Below the pieces are notes generated by a model that made no database searches, had not been told where the DNA came from, and saw only the letters and a list, made by a program, of their open reading frames with translations. From NCBI GenBank assembly GCA_903901045.1, contig CAIUPP010000138.1, forward strand, positions 1 to 64,000: DNA of 64,000 bases, read 5' to 3'. Positions 15,548 through 23,302 of the stretch are shown in pieces. The DNA is from an uncultured Planctomycetota bacterium (GTDB lineage Bacteria; Planctomycetota; Brocadiia; CAIUPP01). Numbering within the stretch: position 1 is the stretch's first letter; each line of letters starts with the position of its first letter. The position numbers were made by a program, and so were the translations under genes.

Positions 15548-18500
15548 AGTTGCACCTCTTGAATTCCCATATTCCGCGCAATGGCCAGCGCACCGGCAGA
15601 TCCCAGCCCGTACTGCCGAAGGGTCAGCAGGATGCGCGCCTTGCTCACGTTGTCCAGCGACCGGCTGTCCTGGATGCGCTGCATCAGCAGCGCGGACTTT
15701 GCCTCGTGCGCCCCAGCCAGCAGGGCCAACCGGTCCTGCGAAAGAGCCGTCTCGATCTCAGCGTCGGGGTTGGCGTCATCCTCCAGCATGCGGGCGAAGG
15801 GGCGCGGCCTGTAGTAGAGCGTGCCGCCGGGCACCGTCCGGCTGGGCCAGGTGTGGCCGGGGTAGAATACCTGCTGCCCCTCCTTGCCGAACGTGCGCGC
15901 CACGTCGCCGGTGTGCGCTTCGGCCGGCGGATGCATCCCATCGGCCACGAAGTAGGCGTTACGCCGCGCGCGCCGGATTGCGTTCCAAAGCGCCTGGTCA
16001 AATTGCGTCGGGGAGGCCGGTGTGACCTTATCCAGGTCAGCCGCATGCAGGCCAACGGGAACTGCGAGTGACTCCGGCAATATCCAGCTATCGTCAGTCG
16101 TCCACCCGGTGACGCCCGGAGGCAAATCAGGCTCCCAGACGCCTCGCTTGTTCTGTCGTCTACGGACCCACACCCAGACGAAGTCATCTGGTCCTGGGTT
16201 GGCCGCGACGATGGGGCATGAGGGGGGAAGATGCAGCGCGTAGTTGTCCAGCTCAAGATAATTGCCGTTGTACACACAGCCAATCGGCCCAGCCGCTCCG
16301 CTGCCGAGCGCGCTGTCGACGAACGTGTACACCTGGGCGCCGTTCTTGAAAACGGTGTGACTGCTGCCATTCGCGCGGTGCAAATACGTGGCATTGTAGG
16401 CCCACTCTGACACCGCCAAGTTCCCCATCCACGACGCTCCGACGATCTTTGCGGTGGCGATCGCGTAATTACTGCCCGCATCGTTGAGCGTGGTGTAATA
16501 GCAGTTGCCGTTGCTCGCGCGCACGGCCACTCCTCCACCGCCGCTGGAAGCCGGAACGTTGGTCTCGATGGCCACATCATAGTTGTTGCCGCAGGAGCCC
16601 CAACGGGCGTCCGGAAGCGCCGAAAAGCTGTTAGTTCCCCCCGACTTGCTGAAGCGCAGCTTGTTCGACATGATGGCCCATGTGCCTGTCGCCCAGCCGC
16701 TGAGGAATGTGATGGGAGATCCAAAGTTCGCGCCCGGAGCGCCATCGGCGCGGTTGAAGTCGTCGGAGAAGGAGCATTGGCTGGCGGTCTCGCAGCCGGT
16801 TTCACAATGCGTCTGGCAGCCCGTCTCACAGTGGGTTTGGCAACCCGTCTCACAGTGGGTCTGGCAGCCGGTCTGGCAAGCGGCCTGGCAACCGGTTTCG
16901 CAGGTCACCTGGCACCCGGTTTCACAGTGGATCTGGCAACCGGTTTCGCAGGCGACCTGGCAACCGGTTTCGCAGTGGGTCTGGCAACCGGTCTCGCAGG
17001 CGACCTGGCAACCGGTTTCGCAGGTGATCTGGCAGGAAGTGGCGCAGGTTTCGCCGGCGGTTTCGCATTCCAATTCGCAGCCGGTCTCGCACGCGAGCTG
17101 GCAGGAGGCCTGACAGGCGACTTCGCAGTTTGCCTGGCACCCGGTCTGGCAGGAATGCGCGCAGGATTCCGCGCCGATTTCGCATTCCAGTTCGCAACCG
17201 GTCTGGCACGTGGCGGACTCGCAGGCGGCCTGGCAGGAGGAGGCGCAGGACTCGGCCCCGGTCTGGCAGTGCACTTCGCAACGCACCTCGCATTGGGTTT
17301 CGCAGCCGGTCTGACAGGCGGTCTGGCAGAGCAGTTCGCAGGCGGTTTCGCAGGCGGACTCGCAGTGCGTCTGGCAGCCGGTTTCGCAATCGGTCTCGCA
17401 GCCGCCGGTTTCGCAGGAGAGTTCGCAGCCGCTCTGGCAGGAGGTCTGGCAATCGGACTGGCAGTGGGTTTCGCAGGCGGATTCGCACTGCACCTGGCAG
17501 CCGGTCTCGCAGGCGATTTCGCAGCCGACTTCGCAGGCGGTCTCGCGGGCGATTTGGCAGCCGGTCTGGCAGGAATCGAGTTCGCACGAGGTGGTGCAGG
17601 CGGTTTCGCATGCGCCGCAGGGCCCGGACTCGGAGCAGCCGGTGTCGGCGCGGGCGCAATACTCCTCGCTGGAGGTAGTGCAGCCGACGATCTGACAATG
17701 GTCCTCGCAGGAGGTTTCGCATTGCCAGCAGCTTTCGGCGGCCAGCTCGCAGGCGTATTCGCAGCCGGTTTCGCAGCCGCCGGTTTCGCAACCGGCCTCG
17801 CACGCGGCGGCGCAGCCGGGGGAGCGCGGCAGGCGCAGGGTCAGTTCGATACCGGGGGCGGCGTTGGCCTCGCCGCCGCCGGGGAGGTGGTCCAACTGGA
17901 AGATGCGCGCCCCCTGCCCGGCGGCGAAGAGGCTGGGGTAAGCGAGGCTGACGGCGTCGTTGCGCTGGAGTTCCAGCCCCTTGAGCCAGCAGCGCAGTCG
18001 GACGATTTCGTAGACGCGCTTCATCCGCTCCAGCCAGAAGGCGGCGACGTTGAGCACGCAGCGGCGGTCAGCGTAGGCCCAGAAATCGCGCTCGACGGCG
18101 CGCCGGCCCAGGGCGGACTCGACCGCGGCGTCGCGCAGAAGCAGCTTCTTCTCGCTGCCCCGCTCGGTGAAGGTGCAGACAATTTCGCTGGCGATGTCTT
18201 CGAGGGCGGATTGCTCGCGTCGCACGCTGCCGAGTTCGAAACGGTCGGCGTCGAGGACGGATTCCGCGGCGGTGACGTGGTTGTGGAGGAGGCTCAGCCG
18301 CGCGCAGCCGTCGTCCCAGTTGAGGGCGCAGCGCGCCTGCCAGGCGAGGTCGGCCAGCAGGTCGAGCAGGTCGCGCTGCCGGGTGAGGGCAAAACCCATC
18401 TTGAGCGAGGCGAGCGCCCCGCGCGCGGAATCGAAGGACTCCGCCTCCACGTCGGCGGCGGGGACGTTCCCCCAGCGCGGGTGGGTGAGAAGGCTCAGCA

Positions 18501-19716
18501 GGACGTCGGCGGGGTTCTCGATGAGTGCGCCGGTGGAATCGCCGGCGCTTTCCGCGCCCTCCACGTCGGCCCAGATGCGGTTGGAGGTGAGCTGCGGCCA
18601 GAGTTCCTGCGGCAGGCGGGGGAAGGTGAGGGTGGTGACGTTGTGCCCCAGGACGGCGGCGAAACGGCTGTCGTTCAGGTTGACCTGGCAGAGGTCGGCA
18701 TCGAGGCGGAAGTAACCTTCAAAGTCGCTGGGGACGGCGGCGTCCGAACCGTCGGAGGGGTTGCGCGCGCGGCCGTACCCCTCGACGTTGAGGACGGCTT
18801 TGCAGGGGTGATCGGCGACGATGAAGATGTAGCCATCCTGCTCGATGACCACCTCGGCGCCGGCTTCGTGCGCGAGGTTGAGCGTTGCGCCGCGGCTCTC
18901 GATGCTGTACGGAGTGCCGGCGGGCAGCGTGTCGGAACCGCTGTGGTAGTAAGGGATTGGGCCGAAGTAGATTCGGCGGCGGACGCCGTCGTAGGCGACG
19001 ATTCGCCGGTACGGGGCGAGGCCGCCCCAGTCGCCGGGAACGCAGAGGTTGTAGCCGACGTAGCGTCCGCTGACGGCGCTGAGGCCGAGGTCGTCGAAGG
19101 AGGTCTGATCCACGGCGGCGCCGACGGTGCGGTCGGGCGCGACGGCGACGTAGCGCGCGGTGGCGTGGAAGGTGTTCCCCTGGAAAGAGCCGGCGGCGAC
19201 CTCTCCCTGAATGCGGATGGTGATGGGGGTGTTCTGGGGGAAGGCGGAGGCGTCGTCCACGAAGAGGCGCATGTCCTCCCAGAGGCAGCGGCGGGTGAGG
19301 CGCGCGACGGGGCCGATGTCGGCGGGGACGCATTCGCTGCGGCGCACGCGCCCGAACAGAATGGGGAGCATGGCGCGTTCATGCGACTCGGCGACGAAGG
19401 GGAACGTGGCGCGGTCGCTGAGGAGGCCGAGGGTTTTGCGATAGCGCGTCGAGTAGTCGGTGAGGCGCAGTGTCAGGCGGCGGCGCTCATCCTCCCACTG
19501 CGGCGCATCGTTGATGATCCCCTTGAAGAGGGGGGTGAGGTGCGGCTTGTCGAGGCCGACGAAGTGCTGGTAAAGGGTGACCACTTTTCCCTGGAACGGC
19601 ACGGACTGCCCGTAGCCATGCCAGAGGCCGTCGTGGTCGGAGAGCGCCAGCGGGGTGCCCCCCACCGGGTCAGGCAGGGCCACAGTGGCGGCGTTCAGCG
19701 TCAGCGTTACGCTCAT
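15544..19716 (-). CDS. Giant tail protein with Cys-tetrad rod
   Basis: Residues 1-630 resemble a phage tail-tip or baseplate protein (HERAMLPILFGRVRRSE, then RLRCWLKGLELQRNDAVSLA). Residues 635-981 are a run of C-x3 tetrads such as CETGCQTHCETGCQVA, with about 80 Cys by my count and Glu or Gln after most of them. The pattern is most regular near its end, where an 8-residue unit repeats about ten times. A LamG/concanavalin-like jelly roll follows (about 983-1165, starting SFSDDFNRADGAPGANFG), then a C-terminal domain with PDDFVWVWVRRR and a helical end. The ATG follows AAGGAG. The next genes are a radical SAM/SPASM enzyme and a possible small partner, so the Cys rod is probably modified after translation. 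Confidence 0.85.
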   Translation of the reverse strand: MSVTLTLNAATVALPDPVGGTPLALSDHDGLWHGYGQSVPFQGKVVTLYQHFVGLDKPHLTPLFKGIINDAPQWEDERRRLTLRLTDYSTRYRKTLGLLSDRATFPFVAESHERAMLPILFGRVRRSECVPADIGPVARLTRRCLWEDMRLFVDDASAFPQNTPITIRIQGEVAAGSFQGNTFHATARYVAVAPDRTVGAAVDQTSFDDLGLSAVSGRYVGYNLCVPGDWGGLAPYRRIVAYDGVRRRIYFGPIPYYHSGSDTLPAGTPYSIESRGATLNLAHEAGAEVVIEQDGYIFIVADHPCKAVLNVEGYGRARNPSDGSDAAVPSDFEGYFRLDADLCQVNLNDSRFAAVLGHNVTTLTFPRLPQELWPQLTSNRIWADVEGAESAGDSTGALIENPADVLLSLLTHPRWGNVPAADVEAESFDSARGALASLKMGFALTRQRDLLDLLADLAWQARCALNWDDGCARLSLLHNHVTAAESVLDADRFELGSVRREQSALEDIASEIVCTFTERGSEKKLLLRDAAVESALGRRAVERDFWAYADRRCVLNVAAFWLERMKRVYEIVRLRCWLKGLELQRNDAVSLAYPSLFAAGQGARIFQLDHLPGGGEANAAPGIELTLRLPRSPGCAAACEAGCETGGCETGCEYACELAAESCWQCETSCEDHCQIVGCTTSSEEYCARADTGCSESGPCGACETACTTSCELDSCQTGCQIARETACEVGCEIACETGCQVQCESACETHCQSDCQTSCQSGCELSCETGGCETDCETGCQTHCESACETACELLCQTACQTGCETQCEVRCEVHCQTGAESCASSCQAACESATCQTGCELECEIGAESCAHSCQTGCQANCEVACQASCQLACETGCELECETAGETCATSCQITCETGCQVACETGCQTHCETGCQVACETGCQIHCETGCQVTCETGCQAACQTGCQTHCETGCQTHCETGCQTHCETGCETASQCSFSDDFNRADGAPGANFGSPITFLSGWATGTWAIMSNKLRFSKSGGTNSFSALPDARWGSCGNNYDVAIETNVPASSGGGGVAVRASNGNCYYTTLNDAGSNYAIATAKIVGASWMGNLAVSEWAYNATYLHRANGSSHTVFKNGAQVYTFVDSALGSGAAGPIGCVYNGNYLELDNYALHLPPSCPIVAANPGPDDFVWVWVRRRQNKRGVWEPDLPPGVTGWTTDDSWILPESLAVPVGLHAADLDKVTPASPTQFDQALWNAIRRARRNAYFVADGMHPPAEAHTGDVARTFGKEGQQVFYPGHTWPSRTVPGGTLYYRPRPFARMLEDDANPDAEIETALSQDRLALLAGAHEAKSALLMQRIQDSRSLDNVSKARILLTLRQYGLGSAGALAIARNMGIQEVQL
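16774..17814 (-). repeat. Cys-tetrad coding repeat (12- and 24-bp periodicity)
   Basis: The DNA shows 12-bp periods, for example plus-strand CTGGCAACCGGTTTCGCAGG recurring with small changes. The 24-bp unit is most uniform at 16790-17035, suggesting recent tandem duplication there and older diverged copies upstream in the protein. The antisense strand stays open through the repeat and gives a spurious LATGFAGD-type protein. Confidence 0.85.
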
Positions 19717-20499
19717 GGTTCACTCCTTCCGCGTCAGAGGGGGACACAAAACTTTCCCGCGGAAAGTATTGTGTCCCCACTTTCCTTCTCCGAAGTTCCA
19801 GGATGCGCGCCCGGACGGCCGGGTCGCTTGCGGCATGCAACGCGCTGAGGGGACGGCGGCCGAGCGCGGCTTCCTCGCGCGAGAGGCGGCGGAATGCGGC
19901 GTCCAGTTCCGAGGGGTCGGCCCGCATCAGCCGAAGCAGCCAGAGGCGCTCGCGGAGGCGGTCGAGCCGGCGCAGGCGCGCGGCGCGCAGCAGCCCCGGC
20001 AATTCCTCCAGCGGCAAGGCCAGCGCTTCGGCCCGCGAGAGGCCGGCGTCCGTCAGCTCGAAGAGGAGCGCGTCGAGCCGGCCAGGCTCGCGCTGACGGA
20101 TTCCAGCGTCCTGCGGGCCGCGCCGAAAAAACCGCGCATCTCCTCCGCCATGCGGGGCCAGTCGTTCACTTCAAGGGAGGCGGTGAGCAGGCGCAGGCAG
20201 TCGCCGGGGCTCCAGAGCGCGGCTTCGGCGGGTTCGCGGCGCGCGACGCAGGCGGCCAGCGGCGCGAGCAGTTCGGGGAAGCGCAGGGCGAAGCGGCCGA
20301 TCGCGCGCAGAAGCGCCTGCTCGCTCAGCGCCTCCTCAGCCACGAGCAAGCCTTCCAGCCCCCCTTCCGGGATGGCCTGGCGGATGCAGCGAGCCAGGGA
20401 GGCGAGGTCGGCGACGGTGAGCTTTCCGACTGGAATTTCGGAGCCGTCGTCGAGGAGGACGGCGCGCGAGGAGGGCGGAAGCGCGTCAGGCGTGGGCAT
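19670..20499 (-). CDS. Tail assembly chaperone, long form by -1 frameshift (GT-like)
   Basis: Translation starts at 20499 as for the short form. A -1 slip at TTTTTTC (20131-20125) opens a frame that stays free of stops and encodes EPGRLDALLFELTDAG and LSREEAALGRRPLSALHAA, a typical T-domain of lambda G-GT chaperones. The fused product would be 276 residues. Its last 30 residues are encoded by palindrome P1 copy 2 and then overlap the start of the tail gene by 47 bases. Confidence 0.72.
19739..19780. repeat. Dispersed palindrome family P1, copy 2
   Basis: GGGACACAAAACTTTCCC with loop GCGG and the complementary arm GGAAAGTATTGTGTCCCC. It lies between the chaperone and tail genes and is read through as KVGTQYFPRESFVSPSD at the C-terminus of the frameshifted chaperone. 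Confidence 0.75.
20053..20499 (-). CDS. Tail assembly chaperone, short form (G-like)
   Basis: A 148-residue protein located between the tail tube and tail tip genes, the usual place for the G protein that chaperones tape measure and tube assembly. The text reads DDGSEIPVGKLTVADLASLARC and later a helical region. The segment MRGFFGAARR contains the slip site for the long form. Confidence 0.7.
   Translation of the reverse strand: MPTPDALPPSSRAVLLDDGSEIPVGKLTVADLASLARCIRQAIPEGGLEGLLVAEEALSEQALLRAIGRFALRFPELLAPLAACVARREPAEAALWSPGDCLRLLTASLEVNDWPRMAEEMRGFFGAARRTLESVSASLAGSTRSSSS
20125..20131 (-). promoter_or_regulatory. T_TTT_TTC -1 ribosomal frameshift site
   Basis: The minus strand reads GGT TTT TTC in the zero frame, which is the classical X_XXY_YYZ heptamer. 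It lies in the position expected for a G/GT chaperone, and the -1 frame downstream is open to 19670. Confidence 0.7.
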
Positions 20500-20523
20500 G
20501 CGGGAATCTCCTTGTTGGAAGAA

Positions 20524-20652
20524 GGACGGCGATTTGCGATTACTGATTTCTGATTACTGAATTGTGATTTGACGGCGACAACAAGCGCGCTGGGACAGCG
20601 CGCTCCACCATTCTGCACTCTGCGTTCTGCGCTCTGCATTCTGCATTCCGTC
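20524..20652. repeat. Two heptamer repeat types in a phage spacer
   Basis: GATTTGCGATTACTGATTTC-type heptamers at 20526-20568 are followed by CTGCACTCTGCGTTCTGCGC-type heptamers at 20609-20650, with a GCGCGCTGGGACAGCGCGCTCC hairpin between them. This fills the whole gap between the tail tube and chaperone genes. Confidence 0.6.
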
Positions 20653-21165
20653 TTACGCGCCCGAAGGGACGTTGATCGTGCCGAGCTGCTGGCCGTCCGG
20701 CTTGGACTCGTCGACGAGGGCGATCAGGGTGACTTCGAGGACGCGGTCCTCCTCGCTGTTGAACGTGACCTCGGCCCACTCCCTGACCACCGCGCGGTGG
20801 ATGAGGATGTCCTCGCTGGTGGAGGGGTTGGCTTTGAGGGGGCGGATGGTGAGGGCGACGGCGCTATCGCCGAGGCGCGCGCCGGGGGCGCGGCCGAAAC
20901 GCACGGCGTTGCCCGATACGCTGGCGCCGGGCAGCAGCGACTGGATGTTGGCCAGCACCCACTGGGCGCAGCGGAAGGTGATGCGCGGCTGGCAGCCGGT
21001 GTGGATGAGGTCGACGATGTTCTCCCCCTGTTTCGCGGTCTTGCGCTCGCGCGTCTGGATGCCGAGATGGAAGATCACATCTCCCTCGGTGTGCCCGACG
21101 GAGACGCCGCCCAGGAGGATCTCGGCGGGGCCGGTGCGGATTTCGGATGCGGAGGTCGTTGCCAT
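20653..21165 (-). CDS. Major tail tube protein
   Basis: This 170-residue protein opens with AEILLGGVSVGHTEGDVIFH, a pattern common in siphophage tail tube proteins, and is beta-rich throughout. Its position between DUF3168-type completion protein and the chaperone is canonical. It would polymerise into the tail tube. Confidence 0.7.
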   Translation of the reverse strand: MATTSASEIRTGPAEILLGGVSVGHTEGDVIFHLGIQTRERKTAKQGENIVDLIHTGCQPRITFRCAQWVLANIQSLLPGASVSGNAVRFGRAPGARLGDSAVALTIRPLKANPSTSEDILIHRAVVREWAEVTFNSEEDRVLEVTLIALVDESKPDGQQLGTINVPSGA

Positions 21166-21199
21166 TGCGGTTGTCCTTAACTGGAGAAGAGCGGGAACG

Positions 21200-21308
21200 A
21201 ACGATTTGCGATTACTGATTGGCGATTAGCGATTGGCGACTTAACGACGACGCCAAGCGCGCTCCACCTCGTTCCGCATTCTGCATTCTGCACTCTGCAT
21301 TCTGCACT
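21200..21308. repeat. Heptamer repeats upstream of the tail tube gene
   Basis: GATTGGCGATTAGCGATTGG (about 21204-21240) and CTGCATTCTGCACTCTGC (21272-21306) heptamers occupy the spacer. Confidence 0.55.
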
Positions 21309-21311
21309 CCC

Positions 21312-21770
21312 TCAACTTTCTATCCGGTAGAGTTTCACGCGCCATTCGGTGAGGCGCTGGAAGAGCTCGGCGCTGTCGCCGTCGGCGGTGAGTTCGCCGG
21401 TGGGGAGGTCGTCGGAACGCAGGTAGCGGAACTCGCCGCAGCGCCAGGTGGTGAGGGAAACCGGCGACGGGGCGCGGCCGGAGCGCACGCGGCGGCCTTC
21501 GTCCAGCAGCGTCTCCAACGCGTCGCGGACGGCGGCGGAACTGCCGGCGCGACCCCAGATGTCGAGTTGCAGCCGGACGTCCACGCGTCCTCCGCCGGAG
21601 AGGCCGGGGAAGGATTCGTCGCGGCAGGAGAAGGTCAGTTGCGGGTACGCGGCGCGGCGGAAGGGACGGCGCGCGAAGATGCGCCCGCTCCCGAGCAGGC
21701 CGACGAGCGTGGCGTCCGCCTCGATGGCGGCGACGAGCGCTTTCTCCAGTTCAATCTCCCAAGCGGCCAT
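21312..21770 (-). CDS. Tail completion protein (DUF3168 family)
   Basis: A 152-residue protein with IELEKALVAAIEADATLVGL at the start, a central QLTFSCRDESFPGLSGGGR and RLTEWRVKLYRIES at the end, as in DUF3168 tail terminators such as the HK97 gp10 neighbour. It follows the gp10-like gene without a gap. Confidence 0.75.
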   Translation of the reverse strand: MAAWEIELEKALVAAIEADATLVGLLGSGRIFARRPFRRAAYPQLTFSCRDESFPGLSGGGRVDVRLQLDIWGRAGSSAAVRDALETLLDEGRRVRSGRAPSPVSLTTWRCGEFRYLRSDDLPTGELTADGDSAELFQRLTEWRVKLYRIES

Positions 21771-22178
21771 TCAACTGACCTCCTTTCCGATCTTTCGGAG
21801 TTGCGCAAGGAACCGGGATTCGATGTGCAGTCTGGCGGTGCGCAGGTACGGCATGGTGGCGAAGGGGTTTGGATAATCCTCGGCCCGCTTGGTGGCCCAC
21901 ATCGTGTCCGGCGCTTCGGGCCTGCCGCGTTCGACGAACGGCGCGTGCGGGCAGTCGGTGCCGACGGCGGCGGCGATTTCATCCCCCCGCCGCCCGGCGG
22001 CGATGGAGATCGAGCTTTGCAGCCACCCCGTGTCCTTGGGGGCGAGGCGGCGCGCCTCGGCCTGAACGTCGCGCGCCCAGGTTTGGGCGAGGAGTTCCAC
22101 GCCTTCGGCAACCCCCGCGGCGTAGCGCGAGTAAGCCGTTCCGACCTGCAGGTTGAACGCGGCGAGTCGTTGCGCCAT
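21771..22178 (-). CDS. HK97 gp10-like tail component
   Basis: About 135 residues. The pattern EARRLAPKDTGWLQSSI with HAPFVERGRPE is diagnostic of the HK97 gp10 family, which joins head and tail. The ATG at 22178 touches the stop of the upstream gene, indicating coupling. Confidence 0.8.
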   Translation of the reverse strand: MAQRLAAFNLQVGTAYSRYAAGVAEGVELLAQTWARDVQAEARRLAPKDTGWLQSSISIAAGRRGDEIAAAVGTDCPHAPFVERGRPEAPDTMWATKRAEDYPNPFATMPYLRTARLHIESRFLAQLRKIGKEVS

Positions 22179-22531
22179 CAGAGCTGCCTCCTGAGCCAGG
22201 CGACTTTGCACTTGCCGCGTCCGGAGGGATCGGCGACGTGGCGGACGACGTAGAGGGCGTCGCCGATGAGGATGCGGTCCGGCTGTGCGCCGGGCGAGGA
22301 GGCGGCGGGCTCGGGGCGGATGTCGGCGATCGGCTCGACGAGGAGCTTGAAATCGACGTCGAGCGCGAGTCCATGCTCGCGCCGCTCATCGCGCGCGGAG
22401 ATGGGGAGCAGGGCGCAGGGGAGGCCGGTGGCGGCGGTGGCCCAGGAGATTGCATCGCGGCCCCGGTCGTCGCGCGTGGCGGTGGCGCGCTGGACGGTGC
22501 AGGTGAGGTTGAGGAGCGCGCGATAGCTCAT
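22178..22531 (-). CDS. Head closure / head-tail adaptor protein
   Basis: A 117-residue protein with CTVQRATATRDDRG near the start and GDALYVVRHVADPSGRG near the end, the usual form of gp16/SPP1-type head-closure proteins. It overlaps the upstream connector gene by 4 bases. Confidence 0.78.
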   Translation of the reverse strand: MSYRALLNLTCTVQRATATRDDRGRDAISWATAATGLPCALLPISARDERREHGLALDVDFKLLVEPIADIRPEPAASSPGAQPDRILIGDALYVVRHVADPSGRGKCKVAWLRRQL

Positions 22532-23106
22532 AGTCTGATCTCCCGATACGGGTCGAGAAGTTCCCGGATCTCCGGGGTGATGAGGAGTCCGGCGTAGGTG
22601 ACGCTGTAAACGCCGCCCTGGTTCTCGGAGGCGATGCCGTCGCCCCCCTGCTGTCCGCGATGGAAGAGCGCGGCGGCCAGGAGGATGCAGGCCTGCGCGA
22701 GCGGCGCGGGGACGGCGGCATAGCCGGCGGTGTAGGTGACTTTGATGTTGAGGCGTCCATCCTGGAAGTCGCCTCGGCGCAGTTCGATGATGCCCTCCTC
22801 GGCGCGGAGGAGGATATCGGCGGCGGGAATCGCGCTGCCGGGCGCAAAGAGGCGGTCGAGGTCGTCGATTAGGACGGGGGCGGGCGCGGCGGCGACGGGT
22901 CGCTGGCGCAGGATGAGCCGGGGCACGCCGCGCCCGTCGTAGTATTCGGTGCGGGCGAGCTGGGCGAATTCGCGCGAGCAGTAACGCTCGATCGCCTCCG
23001 AGGCGCGGGCGATGAGCGCGGTGAGCAGCGCGTCCTGCGCGCTCCCGGTGAGGCCGAGGTACGCTTTCACGTCGGCGGGGGTGGTGAGGTTTACGGATGC
23101 GGACAT
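22528..23106 (-). CDS. Head-tail connector (gp6-like)
   Basis: 192 residues. LTTPADVKAYLGLTGSAQDA followed by LIARASEAIERYCSREF matches the helical start of gp6-like connector proteins. The C-terminal YSVTYAGLLITPEIRELLDPYR is also typical. It binds the portal. Confidence 0.8.
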   Translation of the reverse strand: MSASVNLTTPADVKAYLGLTGSAQDALLTALIARASEAIERYCSREFAQLARTEYYDGRGVPRLILRQRPVAAAPAPVLIDDLDRLFAPGSAIPAADILLRAEEGIIELRRGDFQDGRLNIKVTYTAGYAAVPAPLAQACILLAAALFHRGQQGGDGIASENQGGVYSVTYAGLLITPEIRELLDPYREIRL

Positions 23107-23154
23107 TGTGCGGCCTCCTAGTTAACGGGGGGATTCACCACGGAGACGCGAGAA

Positions 23155-23300
23155 CGGATGATTTGCGATTACTGAATAGCGATTTGCGATTTGAACGGTC
23201 TCTTGCGAAGAGCGGTTGCATGTCTCCACAGGTCCGCCGCGAACGCTCGACGGGCTGAAGCCCGTCGCTACTCACAACAACTGGGCGCAGCATGCTGCGC
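23155..23300. repeat. Heptamers and palindromes between connector and glycosyltransferase
   Basis: The spacer contains ATTTGCGATTACTGAATAGC heptamers, a CGGGCTGAAGCCCG hairpin (about 23250) and GCGCAGCATGCTGCGCCCC (about 23285), a copy of the GCATGC-centred palindrome family that is also found inside the protease gene. Confidence 0.6.
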
Positions 23301-23302
23301 CC

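Noticed and set aside
16777-19848. 1023-codon plus-strand ORF rich in LATGFAGDLA repeats
   Set aside because: It is the antisense of the Cys-tetrad tail gene; the repeat and high GC keep the opposite strand open. No ribosome site and no sensible domain.
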